A stretch of 64,000 bases of DNA from Paracoccus aestuariivivens (GCF_009711225.1 NZ_WMIE01000001.1:62001-126000), one strand, 5' to 3'. Numbered from the stretch's first letter, positions 18,350-27,763 are shown. The notes: generated from the letters alone by a model not told the origin. Numbers and translations are program-made.

Positions 18350-18469
18350 TTGGCGATATACCGCCCAGGGAAGACGCATATTGGCGATTCTTCGCCGATA
18401 TGCGAAGGCAAATGGAACCAAATCACAAGTTCGCGCATCAATTACACGCAGAAATGCCAAGAATATTGA
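18350..18469 (+). CDS. Possible 39-codon small ORF in an AT-richer gap
   Basis: A TTG start at 18350 is preceded by AGGAG at 18339-18343 with 6-nt spacing. The frame runs 39 codons to TGA at 18467. The product would begin (M)AIYRPGKTHIGD and contain two Cys, with no signal or helix pattern. It lies in the 250-nt gap 18287-18536, visibly AT-richer than its surroundings. No homologue recognised; it could be chance. Confidence 0.15.
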   Translation: MAIYRPGKTHIGDSSPICEGKWNQITSSRINYTQKCQEY

Positions 18470-18535
18470 AAATAAACAGTTTAGTTGAGAAAGCCGCTCG
18501 CTTAAGACTGCTGCATCTCTGCCACAGCCGCAGAA

Positions 18536-18562
18536 ATTATCGCGCCCTTCCGGCGCGATAAT
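18536..18562 (-). terminator. Intrinsic terminator of the M48 protease gene
   Basis: ATTATCGCGCC (18536-18546) pairs perfectly with GGCGCGATAAT (18552-18562) around a 5-nt loop. It overlaps the stop codon of the minus-strand protease gene and is followed on that strand by TTTCT. Confidence 0.65.
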
Positions 18563-19274
18563 CCGCCACAGCTCGGGCGACTTGCTGCATGCGGGCCGCA
18601 CTCGATGGATGAGTGCCCAAAATCTTATCACCCGGATCAGGGATACGCGCAAAGAACTGCGCTCCGTGTTCGGGATCGAAGCCGGCGTTCAGGGTGATGA
18701 TCGCGCCAAGGTAGTCGGCCTCGAGTTCCCAATCCTTCGAATAGTAACGCGCGCCGAACTGCGCTCCCATCTGCTGGGCGCTTTCGATGGCATCCGGATT
18801 GCCGCCATAGGCGCTGGCAAGCCCACCAAGGATCACTGCTCCCATAGCGGCGGCGGTCGATTTGCGGTCGATATGGCCTAGAATATGGTGGCTGGCCTCG
18901 TGCCCGACGACAAAGGCCAACTCGTCGGCATTGCGTGCCTCGCCGATCAGCGACAGGGTAAAGCCGATGACGGGCCGCCCCTTTGCGTCGACGGTCTGGA
19001 AGGCGTTCGGCTCTAGCCCCGAGCGATCATCGACGAGGAACTGGAAATCACAATTGATCGGTTGGGTGCGGCGCTGGACGCATTCCCGCTCGACTGCGGG
19101 TTCCATGCGGTTGATGACGCTGATGAAGGTCCGCGCCGAGGCGCGCGCACCCGACGATGAACCGGACGAGGGCGCGATACTGGGCGCTGGCTGGACTTCC
19201 GGCTGCTGCACGGGCTGGGCAACGCAACCCGCCAATGCCAGTGCCGCGACAGCTACCGCCTTCCAAGCCTTCAT
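18537..19274 (-). CDS. M48-family metalloprotease, lipoprotein
   Basis: 245 residues. The signal ends in lipobox LAGC with Cys17 acylated, so the protein is probably anchored in the envelope and faces the periplasm. The zinc site is HEASH (125-129), with the third ligand in ELEADYLG (about 183-190). It resembles YcaL/LoiP-type proteases that clear misfolded outer-membrane proteins. A Pro/Ser-rich linker follows the lipobox. Single gene with its own terminator. Confidence 0.88.
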   Translation of the reverse strand: MKAWKAVAVAALALAGCVAQPVQQPEVQPAPSIAPSSGSSSGARASARTFISVINRMEPAVERECVQRRTQPINCDFQFLVDDRSGLEPNAFQTVDAKGRPVIGFTLSLIGEARNADELAFVVGHEASHHILGHIDRKSTAAAMGAVILGGLASAYGGNPDAIESAQQMGAQFGARYYSKDWELEADYLGAIITLNAGFDPEHGAQFFARIPDPGDKILGTHPSSAARMQQVARAVADYRAGRAR

Positions 19275-19422
19275 GATTCTCGCCTTTTGCCTGCTATTCC
19301 GGCGGCACGTTCCGCGCGTCGCGACACCTTATCCGGCCTTGTCGGGGCTCGCCAACCCCCGCACTTGCCGACGGCCGCAGTTCACGCGAAAGTTGGAGTA
19401 TAACTGCCCAGAAAGGCCAGCA

Positions 19423-19677
19423 ATGTTCACCATCGAACATGACTTCGACGCCACCGTCATTACGCTTGTCGACGAACTGCCCGACGGTGCCCCAATCGGG
19501 GCGCGGCCTCTGAACGAAGACGTCGTCATCCAAAGTTTCGACGACCGCGTGATCGTCGAGCAATATGATCCCGATACCGGCGAGTTGGCCCAGATCGTGA
19601 TCACGATCGAACAACTCGAAGAACTGCGCGCCGCGCTGAATCTGCCCGAGGGTAATTACCGGCTGGAACGGCGCTAA
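19423..19677 (+). CDS. Conserved hypothetical protein (acidic, 84 aa)
   Basis: 84 residues, strongly acidic, beginning MFTIEHDFDATVITLVDE and ending LNLPEGNYRLERR. The pattern of alternating hydrophobic residues suggests a small beta/alpha fold with a C-terminal helix (EQLEELRAAL). GAAAGG lies 9 nt before the ATG. I know similar small proteins in Rhodobacterales genomes but no function. Its stop interleaves with that of the DUF167 gene (CTAA at 19674-19677). Confidence 0.7.
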   Translation: MFTIEHDFDATVITLVDELPDGAPIGARPLNEDVVIQSFDDRVIVEQYDPDTGELAQIVITIEQLEELRAALNLPEGNYRLERR

Positions 19678-19922
19678 TCGATCCGGAACACCTTGTCGCG
19701 CGAGGTTGCTCCGCGCAGCAGGGTCAGTCTGGATTTGGCGATGCCCAGCGATTTCGACAGCAGCTTGACCACGGCTGCATTCGCCTTGCCGTCCTCGGGG
19801 ACCGTCGTGACCAGAACGCGGACCGCACCGGCCTGAAGCGTGATCTCGTTGCGAGAGGCGCGCGGCGTCACGCGCACCGCGATCTCGGTGCCGCTGACGG
19901 CAAGATGGCTCAGGTCGGTCAT
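19674..19922 (-). CDS. DUF167 (YggU-family) protein
   Basis: 82 residues. The family signature is visible: VRVTPRASRNEI near the N-terminus, then VTTVPEDGKANAAVVKLLSKSLGIAKSRLTLLRGATSRDKVFRI. The fold is known from E. coli YggU, but the function is not. The start at MTDLSHLAVSG is chosen because the longer frame upstream has no family resemblance. Convergent with the preceding small gene. Confidence 0.88.
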   Translation of the reverse strand: MTDLSHLAVSGTEIAVRVTPRASRNEITLQAGAVRVLVTTVPEDGKANAAVVKLLSKSLGIAKSRLTLLRGATSRDKVFRID

Positions 19923-20066
19923 CGGATTCCTGCGGGGCTGGTCATTTCCCGCCTTATATGGCCATCTGCAGCCAGATCGCCACCGCGCTGTCGGCGACCC
20001 GAAAGCGAGACGGACACAACGCCTTCGCGGCTCAGCCAAGCGCAACAAACATTCTCGAGGTCCGCC

Positions 20067-20633
20067 TTGCAATATTCCGACCCCGCCACGATTGCCTTCC
20101 TGCGCCAGCGCCGCTCGCACCCTCCGAAGCTGTTAACTGGCCCGCCGCCTGCGCGTGCCGAGTTGATGAATCTGCTGGAGCTCGCGGCTCGCGTTCCCGA
20201 TCACGGCAAACTCGAACCGTGGCGCTTTGTCGTGCTGGAACGCGACACGCTGGACCGGCTGGCCCCGCTGCTGGCCGCATACGTCGCCGCTCAGGGCGGG
20301 GATGAGGCCGCCGTGGAAAAGGCGCGCTCGGCCTTTGACTCGCCGGTGATCGTGGCGGTGGTCTCGTCTCCGGTGGACAGCCCGAAGATCCCCGAATGGG
20401 AGCAGTTCCTGTCTGCTGGCGCGGTATGTCTTGAACTGCTGAATGCCGCGCTGGCGGCGGGCTATGGAGCCGCCTGGTTGACCGGTTACGCAACCCAGGC
20501 CGAATTCGCCAACGCCCATCTTGGCGTATCCGGACATGAGCGCGTCGTCGGCCTTGTCCATATCGGACAGCGGGGCACGACACCGCCGGATCGACCAAGG
20601 CCCGATATCGCTGGCAAGACGGTTTTCCTGTAA
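20067..20633 (+). CDS. FMN-dependent nitroreductase-family protein (YdjA-like)
   Basis: 188 residues. The N-terminal RRSHPPK supplies the FMN-phosphate Arg/Ser contacts, AARVPDHGKLEPWRF is the nitroreductase signature, and GYGAAWLTGYAT is the FMN-binding block of the YdjA subgroup. The substrate is unknown; these enzymes reduce nitro or enone compounds with NAD(P)H. The start is TTG at 20067, with GAGG 6 nt upstream and no better ATG. The stop overlaps the next start (TAATG). Confidence 0.87.
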   Translation: MQYSDPATIAFLRQRRSHPPKLLTGPPPARAELMNLLELAARVPDHGKLEPWRFVVLERDTLDRLAPLLAAYVAAQGGDEAAVEKARSAFDSPVIVAVVSSPVDSPKIPEWEQFLSAGAVCLELLNAALAAGYGAAWLTGYATQAEFANAHLGVSGHERVVGLVHIGQRGTTPPDRPRPDIAGKTVFL

Positions 20634-21316
20634 TGGTCCTGAAATCCCTGAGCCGTGCTTGGGGCGACCTGCTGCGGCCACGCGTTTTCAGCGTCGTCTT
20701 GATGGGGATCGCGTTGACGCTGGTCCTGTTTGTCGCCCTACAAGCCGGAGTTTTCTGGGCCGTCAGACTATTCGCCCCCGACACCGTCACCCTGCCGTGG
20801 ATCGGCGAGATCGCGATCAGCGGCGCCCTGTCTTGGGGATCACTTGCGCTGTTTCCGATCATGTCGATCTTCCTGATGGCTCCGGTGACGGCAAGCTTTG
20901 CTGGTCTTTTCGCAGAAAAGGTCGCGGATGTGGTCGAGGACGTCCACTATCCCGCCGCCAAGGGCCTACCGGTCGATTTCATGGACGGGCTGATGGAATC
21001 CCTGGCGGTCATGGGGGCAGTGATCGGGGTCACGCTGGTGTCACTGGTGCTGACACCCTTCATCGGACCTTTAGCTTCGATCCTGTTCTATCTGGCGAAC
21101 GGCTGGCTGCTGGGACGGGAGTTCTTCCAGATGGCCGCAAGACGGCATCTGCACGCCCCGCAAGCGACCGCGCTGCGCAACCGCATGATCTGGCAAGCAA
21201 CGACGCTGGGGGTCCTGATCACGCTGTTGGTCACCGTGCCATTCCTGAACGTGCTGGTCCCCGTGCTGGCGGCGGCGGGCTTCACCCACCTGTTCCACCT
21301 GAGCCCGCAGCGTTAG
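20633..21316 (+). CDS. EI24/CysZ-like membrane protein
   Basis: 227 residues with four to five hydrophobic segments and the EI24-domain layout, including VADVVEDVHYP after the second helix and the ANGWLLGREFFQMAARRH stretch. The family includes the sulfate permease CysZ, but no sulfur-assimilation gene is adjacent, so the substrate is open. It is translationally coupled to the nitroreductase (TAATG). Its stop interleaves with that of the DUF1467 gene. Confidence 0.8.
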   Translation: MVLKSLSRAWGDLLRPRVFSVVLMGIALTLVLFVALQAGVFWAVRLFAPDTVTLPWIGEIAISGALSWGSLALFPIMSIFLMAPVTASFAGLFAEKVADVVEDVHYPAAKGLPVDFMDGLMESLAVMGAVIGVTLVSLVLTPFIGPLASILFYLANGWLLGREFFQMAARRHLHAPQATALRNRMIWQATTLGVLITLLVTVPFLNVLVPVLAAAGFTHLFHLSPQR

Positions 21317-21573
21317 CCGGTCAGGGCCTCGATCTGGGCACGGGTGATGACGCCGCCCAGAATGATATAGGCGATCACACCCCAAAGCAGCGCCGAGATC
21401 AGCGTGGCCCAGATCATCTTTTTCTTCAGCTTCGGCTCATGCGGCGCGCCCGCGGGCGTGCCGGGAGTGATCTGCCCCACATCTGCCTGACTTTGCTGTC
21501 CGATCGGCAGCAGGACAAACAGGACCAGAAACCACAACACGGCATATAGGACGATACCTCCGGTCAGGTTCAT
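21313..21573 (-). CDS. DUF1467-family membrane protein
   Basis: 86 residues with two membrane helices (about 5-25 and 53-75) joined by a cytosolic or periplasmic loop containing PAGAPHEPKLKKK. The GAPxEPKLKKK block before the second helix is typical of DUF1467, a small alphaproteobacterial family of unknown function. Convergent with the EI24 gene through a 4-nt TTAG overlap. Confidence 0.8.
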   Translation of the reverse strand: MNLTGGIVLYAVLWFLVLFVLLPIGQQSQADVGQITPGTPAGAPHEPKLKKKMIWATLISALLWGVIAYIILGGVITRAQIEALTG

Positions 21574-21710
21574 GCGCCCATCCCCACGAAAACGGGCGAC
21601 GACAAGGCGTATGCGGGCGATTTGGGCATCAGTTCCTCCGGTTCCTCTGCGAGAGTTTTAGGTCGCGGACCAGACGCAGGAAAGAAGAATCCGGCGACGA
21701 CAAATTGGCG

Positions 21711-21725
21711 TTAACCGCTTCTTAG
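21711..21725. promoter_or_regulatory. CtrA-like box (one mismatch) upstream of a response regulator
   Basis: TTAA-CCGCTTC-TTAG differs from TTAA-N7-TTAA by one base. It lies 53 bp before the start codon at 21779 in a 205-nt gap. Confidence 0.3.
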
Positions 21726-21778
21726 GGGAATCAGGCCAATCTGGATCGCAACAGCGATTCACTGGAAGGATTTCGGCG

Positions 21779-22510
21779 ATGACGGATGACGCAGCGCACG
21801 ACAGCAACGACATTCCAAAATGGCGTTCGGTTCTGCCGGACCGCCCGCTTGCCGGACTTACAGTGCTGGTGGTCGAGGATTCACGTTACGCATCCGAAGC
21901 GATGCGCTTGCTTTGCCTGCGCTCGGGGGCACGGATCAGGCGGGCCGATACCATACGGTCGGCGCTGCGGCATTTGCAGACCTATTGCCCGGGTGCGATC
22001 ATCGTCGATATGGGCCTGCCCGATGGCGACGGGGCCGAGATGATCCGGACAATTGCCCGTGCCACACCCCGCGTTCCGGTCATCCTTGGCATTTCGGGGG
22101 ATGCGGACAACCGCGATACCGCATTGCAGGCGGGTGCGAACGGGTTCCTGACCAAACCGATCGAAAGCCTTGGCCAATTCCAGCAGGCGATCCTTGGCGC
22201 CCTACCCGCCGAGGCCCGCCCCACCGGCTTGCGCGCGATCACCGACGAACTGATCATACCCGACCGCGCGGCATTGCACGACGATCTGGCCCATGTCGCC
22301 GAGATTTTGCAGGTCGCCGATGACCTGCAGGCCATCGAGTATATTGCCCGCTTTCTGGCCGGAATCGCCCGCTCGGCCCATGACGAACCGCTAGAGGATG
22401 CAGCGACCGCACTGGTGCGGGATCGCATCAACGGACCGGAACTGACGATGGATCTGGCCCGCATCAGTGGCATGGTACAGGAGCGGCTGTCGGCGGTTCA
22501 ACGCCCCTGA
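21779..22510 (+). CDS. Response regulator with receiver domain and unassigned C-terminal half
   Basis: 243 residues. The receiver domain spans about 27-143: acidic pair E33/D34, phosphoacceptor Asp77 in IIVDMGLPDG, and Lys126 in FLTKP. The remaining 100 residues are predicted helical (HVAEILQVADDLQAIEYIARFLAGIARSA...) with no helix-turn-helix, GGDEF or EAL motif; the shape loosely recalls an Hpt or dimerisation bundle. No histidine kinase is adjacent. A CtrA-like box lies upstream. The 3' end overlaps the acetyltransferase gene by 13 bp. Confidence 0.85.
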   Translation: MTDDAAHDSNDIPKWRSVLPDRPLAGLTVLVVEDSRYASEAMRLLCLRSGARIRRADTIRSALRHLQTYCPGAIIVDMGLPDGDGAEMIRTIARATPRVPVILGISGDADNRDTALQAGANGFLTKPIESLGQFQQAILGALPAEARPTGLRAITDELIIPDRAALHDDLAHVAEILQVADDLQAIEYIARFLAGIARSAHDEPLEDAATALVRDRINGPELTMDLARISGMVQERLSAVQRP

Positions 22511-23193
22511 AGCGCGCTTTCGGTCAGTTCGGACAGCCGCCGGATCTGGGTGCCGTCCGCCGCGAAATTCTGCGGATCAAGCCATTGCGCATAGGCATCG
22601 CGCAAAGCCGGCCATTCCCCGTCAAGGACCGAGAACCAGGCGGAATCTCGATTGCGCCCCTTGACCAGCAGATGCTGTCTGAAAGTGCCCTCATAGGTGA
22701 AACCGTAGCGCCGCGCCGCCAGCATCGAGGGCTTGTTCAGCGCGTTGCATTTCCATTCGACACGACGGTAGCCCGCCTCGAACGCCCAGCCGATCATCAG
22801 CAGGATCGCTTCGGTCGATGCAGCGCCCCGCTGCAGTTCCGGAGCGATCTGGATATGGCCGATCTCGATGACGCCGTTCGCCGGATCAATGCGCAGAAAC
22901 GACGCGACACCGCCAATCCGGCAGGTCGCCTTGTCCCGCATAGCGTAAAAGAACGGATCGGATTTCTCAGCCACCGCCTGTTGCCATGCGCGATATTCGG
23001 AAAGATCAGTGAAGGGACCATAGGGCATATAGTCCCAAACCCAGTCGCTTCCCTGATTGGCATGAAAAAGCGCTTCGGCATGGCGTTCGGGTTGAAGCAA
23101 CTCAAGCGTGACATAGCGTCCGCTCAATTCTGGACCCGGAACGGGAGGCGTCGAAAAATTCGCGACAACGGGGCCGACGGGTCGATCAGTCAT
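22498..23193 (-). CDS. GNAT-family N-acetyltransferase (RimJ/RimL-like)
   Basis: 231 residues of the RimJ/RimL type: an N-terminal LSGRYVTLELLQPERHAEALF, then IGGVASFLRIDP, IGHIQIAPELQRGAASTEAI for acetyl-CoA binding, and CNALNKPSMLAARRYGFTYEGTFRQH, which is very characteristic of this subgroup. The acceptor is unknown (a protein N-terminus or small molecule). It is 22 nt downstream of the DUF1501 gene on the same strand. Confidence 0.88.
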   Translation of the reverse strand: MTDRPVGPVVANFSTPPVPGPELSGRYVTLELLQPERHAEALFHANQGSDWVWDYMPYGPFTDLSEYRAWQQAVAEKSDPFFYAMRDKATCRIGGVASFLRIDPANGVIEIGHIQIAPELQRGAASTEAILLMIGWAFEAGYRRVEWKCNALNKPSMLAARRYGFTYEGTFRQHLLVKGRNRDSAWFSVLDGEWPALRDAYAQWLDPQNFAADGTQIRRLSELTESALQGR

Positions 23194-23214
23194 AAAATCC
23201 TCGCGGAAGCCGGA

Positions 23215-24396
23215 TCAGGCGAGGATCTTCGGATCATGGCCAAGGTCAAGCCCCGGAAAAATCGTCCGCTCAAGGACATCTTTCCCGATCCCGAACTGCC
23301 CGCGCAAGGCCCATGCGGCATAGGCGCGGACGTCGCGCGTCGGCAGCAGATCACGATCGGCATAAAGCTGACCATCGGCCAAACCCGGCCAATCGCCAAA
23401 GGCCCGCCCGCCCCGGATCGCCCCGCCTGCCATCAACAGCGCGCCGCCCGTGCCGTGATCGGTCCCACCCGAGCCGTTCTCGCGCACGGTACGACCGAAT
23501 TCGGTCATCGCCAGAACAGTCGTGCTGCCCCAATTCGCACCTAGCCCATCGCGCAGCGCGATGATCGCAGCGGCCAGATTGTCCAAGGCGCGCCCCAATA
23601 CATTGGGCTGGTTGGCGTGGCTATCCCAGCCCGAAAGCGAGAAGGCAGCGATCCGCGATTGCGCGTTCAACCGCGTGGCCGCAAACGCCCCAAGCGCCGT
23701 CGCATCCGCAGTCGGACCCTTTGTCATCGCGGTCTGGTCGGTTTCCGCCGCGATCCGGAAGGCGTCCCGCGCGGCTTCCCGAAAAATCGGATCGTCGTGA
23801 TAGACATGATCGAACAACATCTGCGCCTGCGGCGACAGCGCCAGCGAGGCCCGCGGCGCCCAACCCAGATGCGCCGCCTCGCCACTGAGAATCCGCATCG
23901 GCTCCACGCCGACAGCATAGGCCGTCTCGGCAGTGCTGCCGGGCATGGCCTGCAGCATCCGGTTCAGCCAGCCGCCGCTGCGCCAATCGATGGGAAGGTC
24001 GTTCCCCGAACCGGCCTCGAGCAGATCCTGCCCGTCGAAATGGCTGCGCTTGTCGCGATAAGGCGTCGAAACCGCGTGGGCAAAGGCCAATTCGCCCTTG
24101 TCCCAAAGCGGTTTCAGCGGCGCGAGTCGCGGGTGCAGGGCATAGAATCCGTCCAGATCCAGCGCGCCATTGTCCGGCCCGACCGAGATATTCTGCCTGA
24201 GCTTTGCCAGCATGGGATCGCCATATGGCTGGATCGCGTCCAGCCCGTCCATGGCGCCGCGCAGAATGATCACCACCAGCCGACTGTCCGCAGGCAAGGC
24301 GGCGAAGGTGATGGTACTTGTCAGGGGATGTGCCGCAGCCGAGCACCCGATCAAGGCGGCGGATTTCAGAAACAGTCGCCGGTCAAGCTGAATCAT
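23215..24396 (-). CDS. DUF1501-family exported protein
   Basis: 393 residues. The N-terminus DRRLFLKSAALIGCSAAA carries a twin-arginine-like signal, so it is probably exported folded. The body has the DUF1501 hallmarks of an alkaline-phosphatase-like fold: LVVIILRGAMDGLDAIQPYGDP, SGWDSHANQ and TEFGRTVRENGSGGTDHGTGG. Members of this family are regularly encoded beside DUF1800 proteins, as here (9 nt apart). The shared function is not known. Confidence 0.88.
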   Translation of the reverse strand: MIQLDRRLFLKSAALIGCSAAAHPLTSTITFAALPADSRLVVIILRGAMDGLDAIQPYGDPMLAKLRQNISVGPDNGALDLDGFYALHPRLAPLKPLWDKGELAFAHAVSTPYRDKRSHFDGQDLLEAGSGNDLPIDWRSGGWLNRMLQAMPGSTAETAYAVGVEPMRILSGEAAHLGWAPRASLALSPQAQMLFDHVYHDDPIFREAARDAFRIAAETDQTAMTKGPTADATALGAFAATRLNAQSRIAAFSLSGWDSHANQPNVLGRALDNLAAAIIALRDGLGANWGSTTVLAMTEFGRTVRENGSGGTDHGTGGALLMAGGAIRGGRAFGDWPGLADGQLYADRDLLPTRDVRAYAAWALRGQFGIGKDVLERTIFPGLDLGHDPKILA

Positions 24397-24405
24397 CGGG
24401 GGCTC

Positions 24406-25776
24406 CTACCTCCGGTTGAAATCGTTGGAGGCAAGGATCAGCGCCACACCCTCGGCCTGACTCTCGGCCTTGGGAACCGCCCAGGCCAGTTGCTCGGACT
24501 GGGTGCCACCGAAAGTTGTCTCAATCATGGCGCGGGGATCGGGAGCCTGAGTCAGGAGTTTTCCCGGTGCCGTGAGCGCCCAACTGATCCGCGCAGCAAG
24601 AAGTTGGGGCGCGACCCAGGATTCCGCGCCTTCGGGCCAGCCGTCGGGGCCGATCGGACGCATCCAGCGTTGCCCCATCCGCGCGATCGGCTCGGTCAGC
24701 ACTGCGGGAAGTTGCGGAAAGTCCAGTGCCATCACCTGCCGCCCCGTCACCCCAAGGGCGCGCAACGCCGCGACCACATAGTCGAAGGGTTGCCGCACCT
24801 TCTGGCGAAAGGTCGCAGCGAGTTCGGGATGCGTGATCATGACGCGATAGACCTGCGGCAGATGGCCGTCGGTGTCGAGCCATTTCGCGGCCATCGCATC
24901 GACAAGGTCCGGCGACGGGTTGTCCGAGACAAAATGCACCGCAAGCTTCCAAGAAATATAATGCGCCGCCTCGGGGCGACGCGCGATGTCTCGGAAGGCA
25001 ACGCGGATGTCTTGCAAAACTGCCCGCTTGTCGCCGCCGTAGTTGATCCCCATGACGGTTTCAGCCCCCGGCTCGGCTATTTGCGGACGATAATTGAAGC
25101 CGTTGCGGTTGTCATAGCTGAGGCCGGTCATCAGTTCGGCAAGTTCTCGCACGTCCTTTTGCGTGTATGGTGCGCCGACGCCTAGCGTGTGCAGTTCCAG
25201 TGCCTCGCGCGCGAGGTTCTCGTTCAGGCCGATGTTCCGCTTCGGTTGCTTGATCGCGGCAATCGAATTCGGACCTTTGCTTCGGTTCTGATCCAGATAC
25301 AACAGCATCATCGGGTGGGTGTCGGCAGCGAAAAACATATCTTCGAACCGACCGTTCACATGAGGGCGGATCGCCTCGTCCACGAATGCCATCGCAAGAG
25401 GATTTTGCCCCGGACCATCGGGCCTGACTGTGAAATGATCCGCCCAGAATTGGACCAGACGCTCTCCGATCCCAACCGGATCATCGACGGCCCGCGCGAT
25501 CCGACGCTGCAGATCCCGATGTATCTGACGCCCCAACATTTGATTATGGGCCTGAAATTCCTTGTCCTCCTCCCCGCCGCGTTCCTGCCTTGCCTTGCGA
25601 AGATCGGCCAGACGGATGCTCATCGTGGCAGCGCGTGATGTCGTCATCGCCGTAGGCAATGGGGAAGCCAAACCAATGCCCGCCAGCACCTCGGCGGGAT
25701 CTTGTGGCGGGGGCGTAAGCGGAGACAGGCCGTATCCAAGCCGAATGGCAGCAAGTTGTGGGAAATCTACCGTCAT
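24406..25776 (-). CDS. DUF1800-family protein
   Basis: 456 residues. It begins FPQLAAIRLGYGLSP, the usual DUF1800 opening with an invariant Arg, and contains FWADHFTV, LALEHTLGVGA-like LEALHTLGVGAPYTQKDV (read as REALELHTLGVG) and RPQIAEPGAETVMG. It is the partner of the downstream DUF1501 gene. Such pairs are widespread but uncharacterised and have been noted near extracellular-structure genes. The ATG at 25776 is chosen by family N-terminus; another in-frame ATG is at 25827. Confidence 0.85.
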   Translation of the reverse strand: MTVDFPQLAAIRLGYGLSPLTPPPQDPAEVLAGIGLASPLPTAMTTSRAATMSIRLADLRKARQERGGEEDKEFQAHNQMLGRQIHRDLQRRIARAVDDPVGIGERLVQFWADHFTVRPDGPGQNPLAMAFVDEAIRPHVNGRFEDMFFAADTHPMMLLYLDQNRSKGPNSIAAIKQPKRNIGLNENLAREALELHTLGVGAPYTQKDVRELAELMTGLSYDNRNGFNYRPQIAEPGAETVMGINYGGDKRAVLQDIRVAFRDIARRPEAAHYISWKLAVHFVSDNPSPDLVDAMAAKWLDTDGHLPQVYRVMITHPELAATFRQKVRQPFDYVVAALRALGVTGRQVMALDFPQLPAVLTEPIARMGQRWMRPIGPDGWPEGAESWVAPQLLAARISWALTAPGKLLTQAPDPRAMIETTFGGTQSEQLAWAVPKAESQAEGVALILASNDFNRR

Positions 25777-25874
25777 ATGCCAAGCCGTCACTTCGGAAAA
25801 TTCAGTCCCGAAGTTATGCCATATCATGAGCGAAACGTCAGTTCACGCTTTTGGCAGCTTTGTCCGGATATGCA

Positions 25875-25911
25875 AAAACCCGCCGAAATGCATCTGCTTC
25901 CGGCGGGTTTT
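25875..25911. terminator. Strong bidirectional terminator after aspS
   Basis: AAAACCCGCCG (25875-25885) pairs with CGGCGGGTTTT (25901-25911), an 11-bp perfect stem with A/T ends. On the minus strand it gives a U-run directly after the aspS stop at 25929, the classical intrinsic form. Confidence 0.85.
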
Positions 25912-25928
25912 CAAATCGTTATGCGAAT

Positions 25929-27704
25929 TTACTCTTTAGGCAAACTGCGCAGACGCAATTCCCGCATCTGCTCGTTCGTCGGCTCGGACGGCGCACCCAT
26001 CATCAGGTCTTCGGCGCGCTGGTTCATCGGGAACATGATGACCTGACGGATGTTCAACTCATCGGCCAGAAGCATCACGATGCGGTCGATGCCCGCAGCG
26101 CAGCCACCGTGGGGCGGAGCGCCATAGCGGAAAGCCTTGACCATGCCGCCGAAGCGTTTCTCGACCTCGTCATGGCCGTAACCTGCCAGTTCGAAGGCCT
26201 TGAACATGATTTCGGGGCTATGGTTCCGGATCGCGCCCGAAATCAACTCGTAGCCGTTGCAGGCAAGGTCATACTGGTAGCCCTTGATGTCCAGCGGGTC
26301 GCCCGACAGCGCGTCCATTCCGCCTTGCGGCATCGAGAACGGGTTGTGACTGAAGTCGATCTTGCCGTCATCGCCCTTCTCGTACATCGGGAAGTCGATG
26401 ATCCACGCGAATTTGAACTGACTTTCGTCGGTCAAGCCCAATTCGCGGCCGATCTCGTTGCGGGCGCGACCGGCGACGGCCTCGAAGTTCTCAGGTTTGC
26501 CGCCAAGGAAGAAGGCCGCGTCGCCCTCGCCCAGCCCCAGTTGCACGCGGATAGCTTCGGTTTTCTCAGCACCCAGAGCTTTCGCGATGGGACCGGCAGC
26601 CTCGGTCGAGCCATCCTCGGCCTTGCGCCAGAAGATATAGCCCATACCCGGCAGGCCTTGCTGCTGGGCAAATGCATTCATGCGGTCGGCGAATTTGCGC
26701 GAGCCGCCGGTCGGCGCGGGAATGGCGCGAACCTCGGTGCCTTCCTGCTCAAGCAGTTTCGCGAAGATCGCGAAGCCCGAGTCGCGGAAGTGATCCGAGA
26801 CGATCTGCATCTCGATCGGGTTGCGCAGGTCCGGCTTGTCGCTGCCGTATTTCAGCATCGACTCGGCGTAAGGGATGCGCGGCCATTCGGCATCGACGCG
26901 GCGGCCATTGCCGAATTCCTCGAACAGGCCCTGGATCACCGGCTGGATCGCGGCGAAGACGTCTTCCTGCTCGACGAAGGACATCTCGAGGTCGAGTTGG
27001 TAGAAGTCGGTCGGCGAGCGGTCGGCGCGCGGGTCTTCGTCGCGGAAGCAGGGCGCGATCTGGAAGTATTTGTCAAAGCCCGCAACCATGATCAGCTGCT
27101 TGAACTGCTGCGGAGCCTGCGGCAGCGCGTAGAACTTGCCCGGGTGCAGACGCGACGGCACGAGGAAGTCGCGCGCGCCTTCGGGACTGGATGCGGTGAT
27201 GATCGGGGTCTGGAACTCGGTAAAGCCCTGATCCCACATACGGTTGCGGATCGAACGGACGACCTTCGAACGCAGCATGATGTTATTGTGTAGCGACTCG
27301 CGGCGCAGGTCGAGGAAACGGTAGGCCAGACGGGTTTCTTCCGGATAATCCTGATCGCCAAAGACCGGCAGAGGCAGGTCGTCGGACGGGCCCAGCACTT
27401 CCATATCGGTCGCGTAGATCTCGATCTCGCCGGTCGGCAGTTTCGGGTTCACCAGCGACGCATCGCGCAGTTTGACCTTGCCGTCGATGCGGATGACGGT
27501 CTCGGCGCGCAGTTTCTCGAGCCCTGCGAATGCGGGCGAGTCGCTGTCGGCGATGACCTGAGTGATGCCGTAATGGTCGCGCAGGTCGATGAACAGCACG
27601 CCGCCGTGGTCGCGGACCCTGTGGACCCAGCCGGACAGACGGATTTCGGACCCGGCATTCGCGGCGCTCAGCTCGCCGCAGGTATGGCTGCGATAGACGC
27701 TCAT
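25929..27704 (-). CDS. aspS: Aspartyl-tRNA synthetase
   Basis: 591 residues, the bacterial length including the GAD insertion domain. An N-terminal OB-fold binds the anticodon ([24 protein letters not shown]). Class II motif 2 is visible in [24 protein letters not shown], and motif 3 near the C-terminus in [22 protein letters not shown]. It charges tRNA-Asp and may be of the non-discriminating type found in many alphaproteobacteria. AAGGGGA precedes the start [11 protein letters not shown]. Confidence 0.96.
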   Translation of the reverse strand: MSVYRSHTCGELSAANAGSEIRLSGWVHRVRDHGGVLFIDLRDHYGITQVIADSDSPAFAGLEKLRAETVIRIDGKVKLRDASLVNPKLPTGEIEIYATDMEVLGPSDDLPLPVFGDQDYPEETRLAYRFLDLRRESLHNNIMLRSKVVRSIRNRMWDQGFTEFQTPIITASSPEGARDFLVPSRLHPGKFYALPQAPQQFKQLIMVAGFDKYFQIAPCFRDEDPRADRSPTDFYQLDLEMSFVEQEDVFAAIQPVIQGLFEEFGNGRRVDAEWPRIPYAESMLKYGSDKPDLRNPIEMQIVSDHFRDSGFAIFAKLLEQEGTEVRAIPAPTGGSRKFADRMNAFAQQQGLPGMGYIFWRKAEDGSTEAAGPIAKALGAEKTEAIRVQLGLGEGDAAFFLGGKPENFEAVAGRARNEIGRELGLTDESQFKFAWIIDFPMYEKGDDGKIDFSHNPFSMPQGGMDALSGDPLDIKGYQYDLACNGYELISGAIRNHSPEIMFKAFELAGYGHDEVEKRFGGMVKAFRYGAPPHGGCAAGIDRIVMLLADELNIRQVIMFPMNQRAEDLMMGAPSEPTNEQMRELRLRSLPKE

Positions 27705-27763
27705 CTTGATTTCCCCTTGTTTCAGCGCCCGCATCAAGCGCGACAGGCCACGGAAGTCAAGTT

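Noticed and set aside
18347..18652. 101-codon minus-strand frame overlapping the end of the M48 protease
   Set aside because: It begins inside a good terminator region and overlaps a well-supported gene in another frame; no family pattern.
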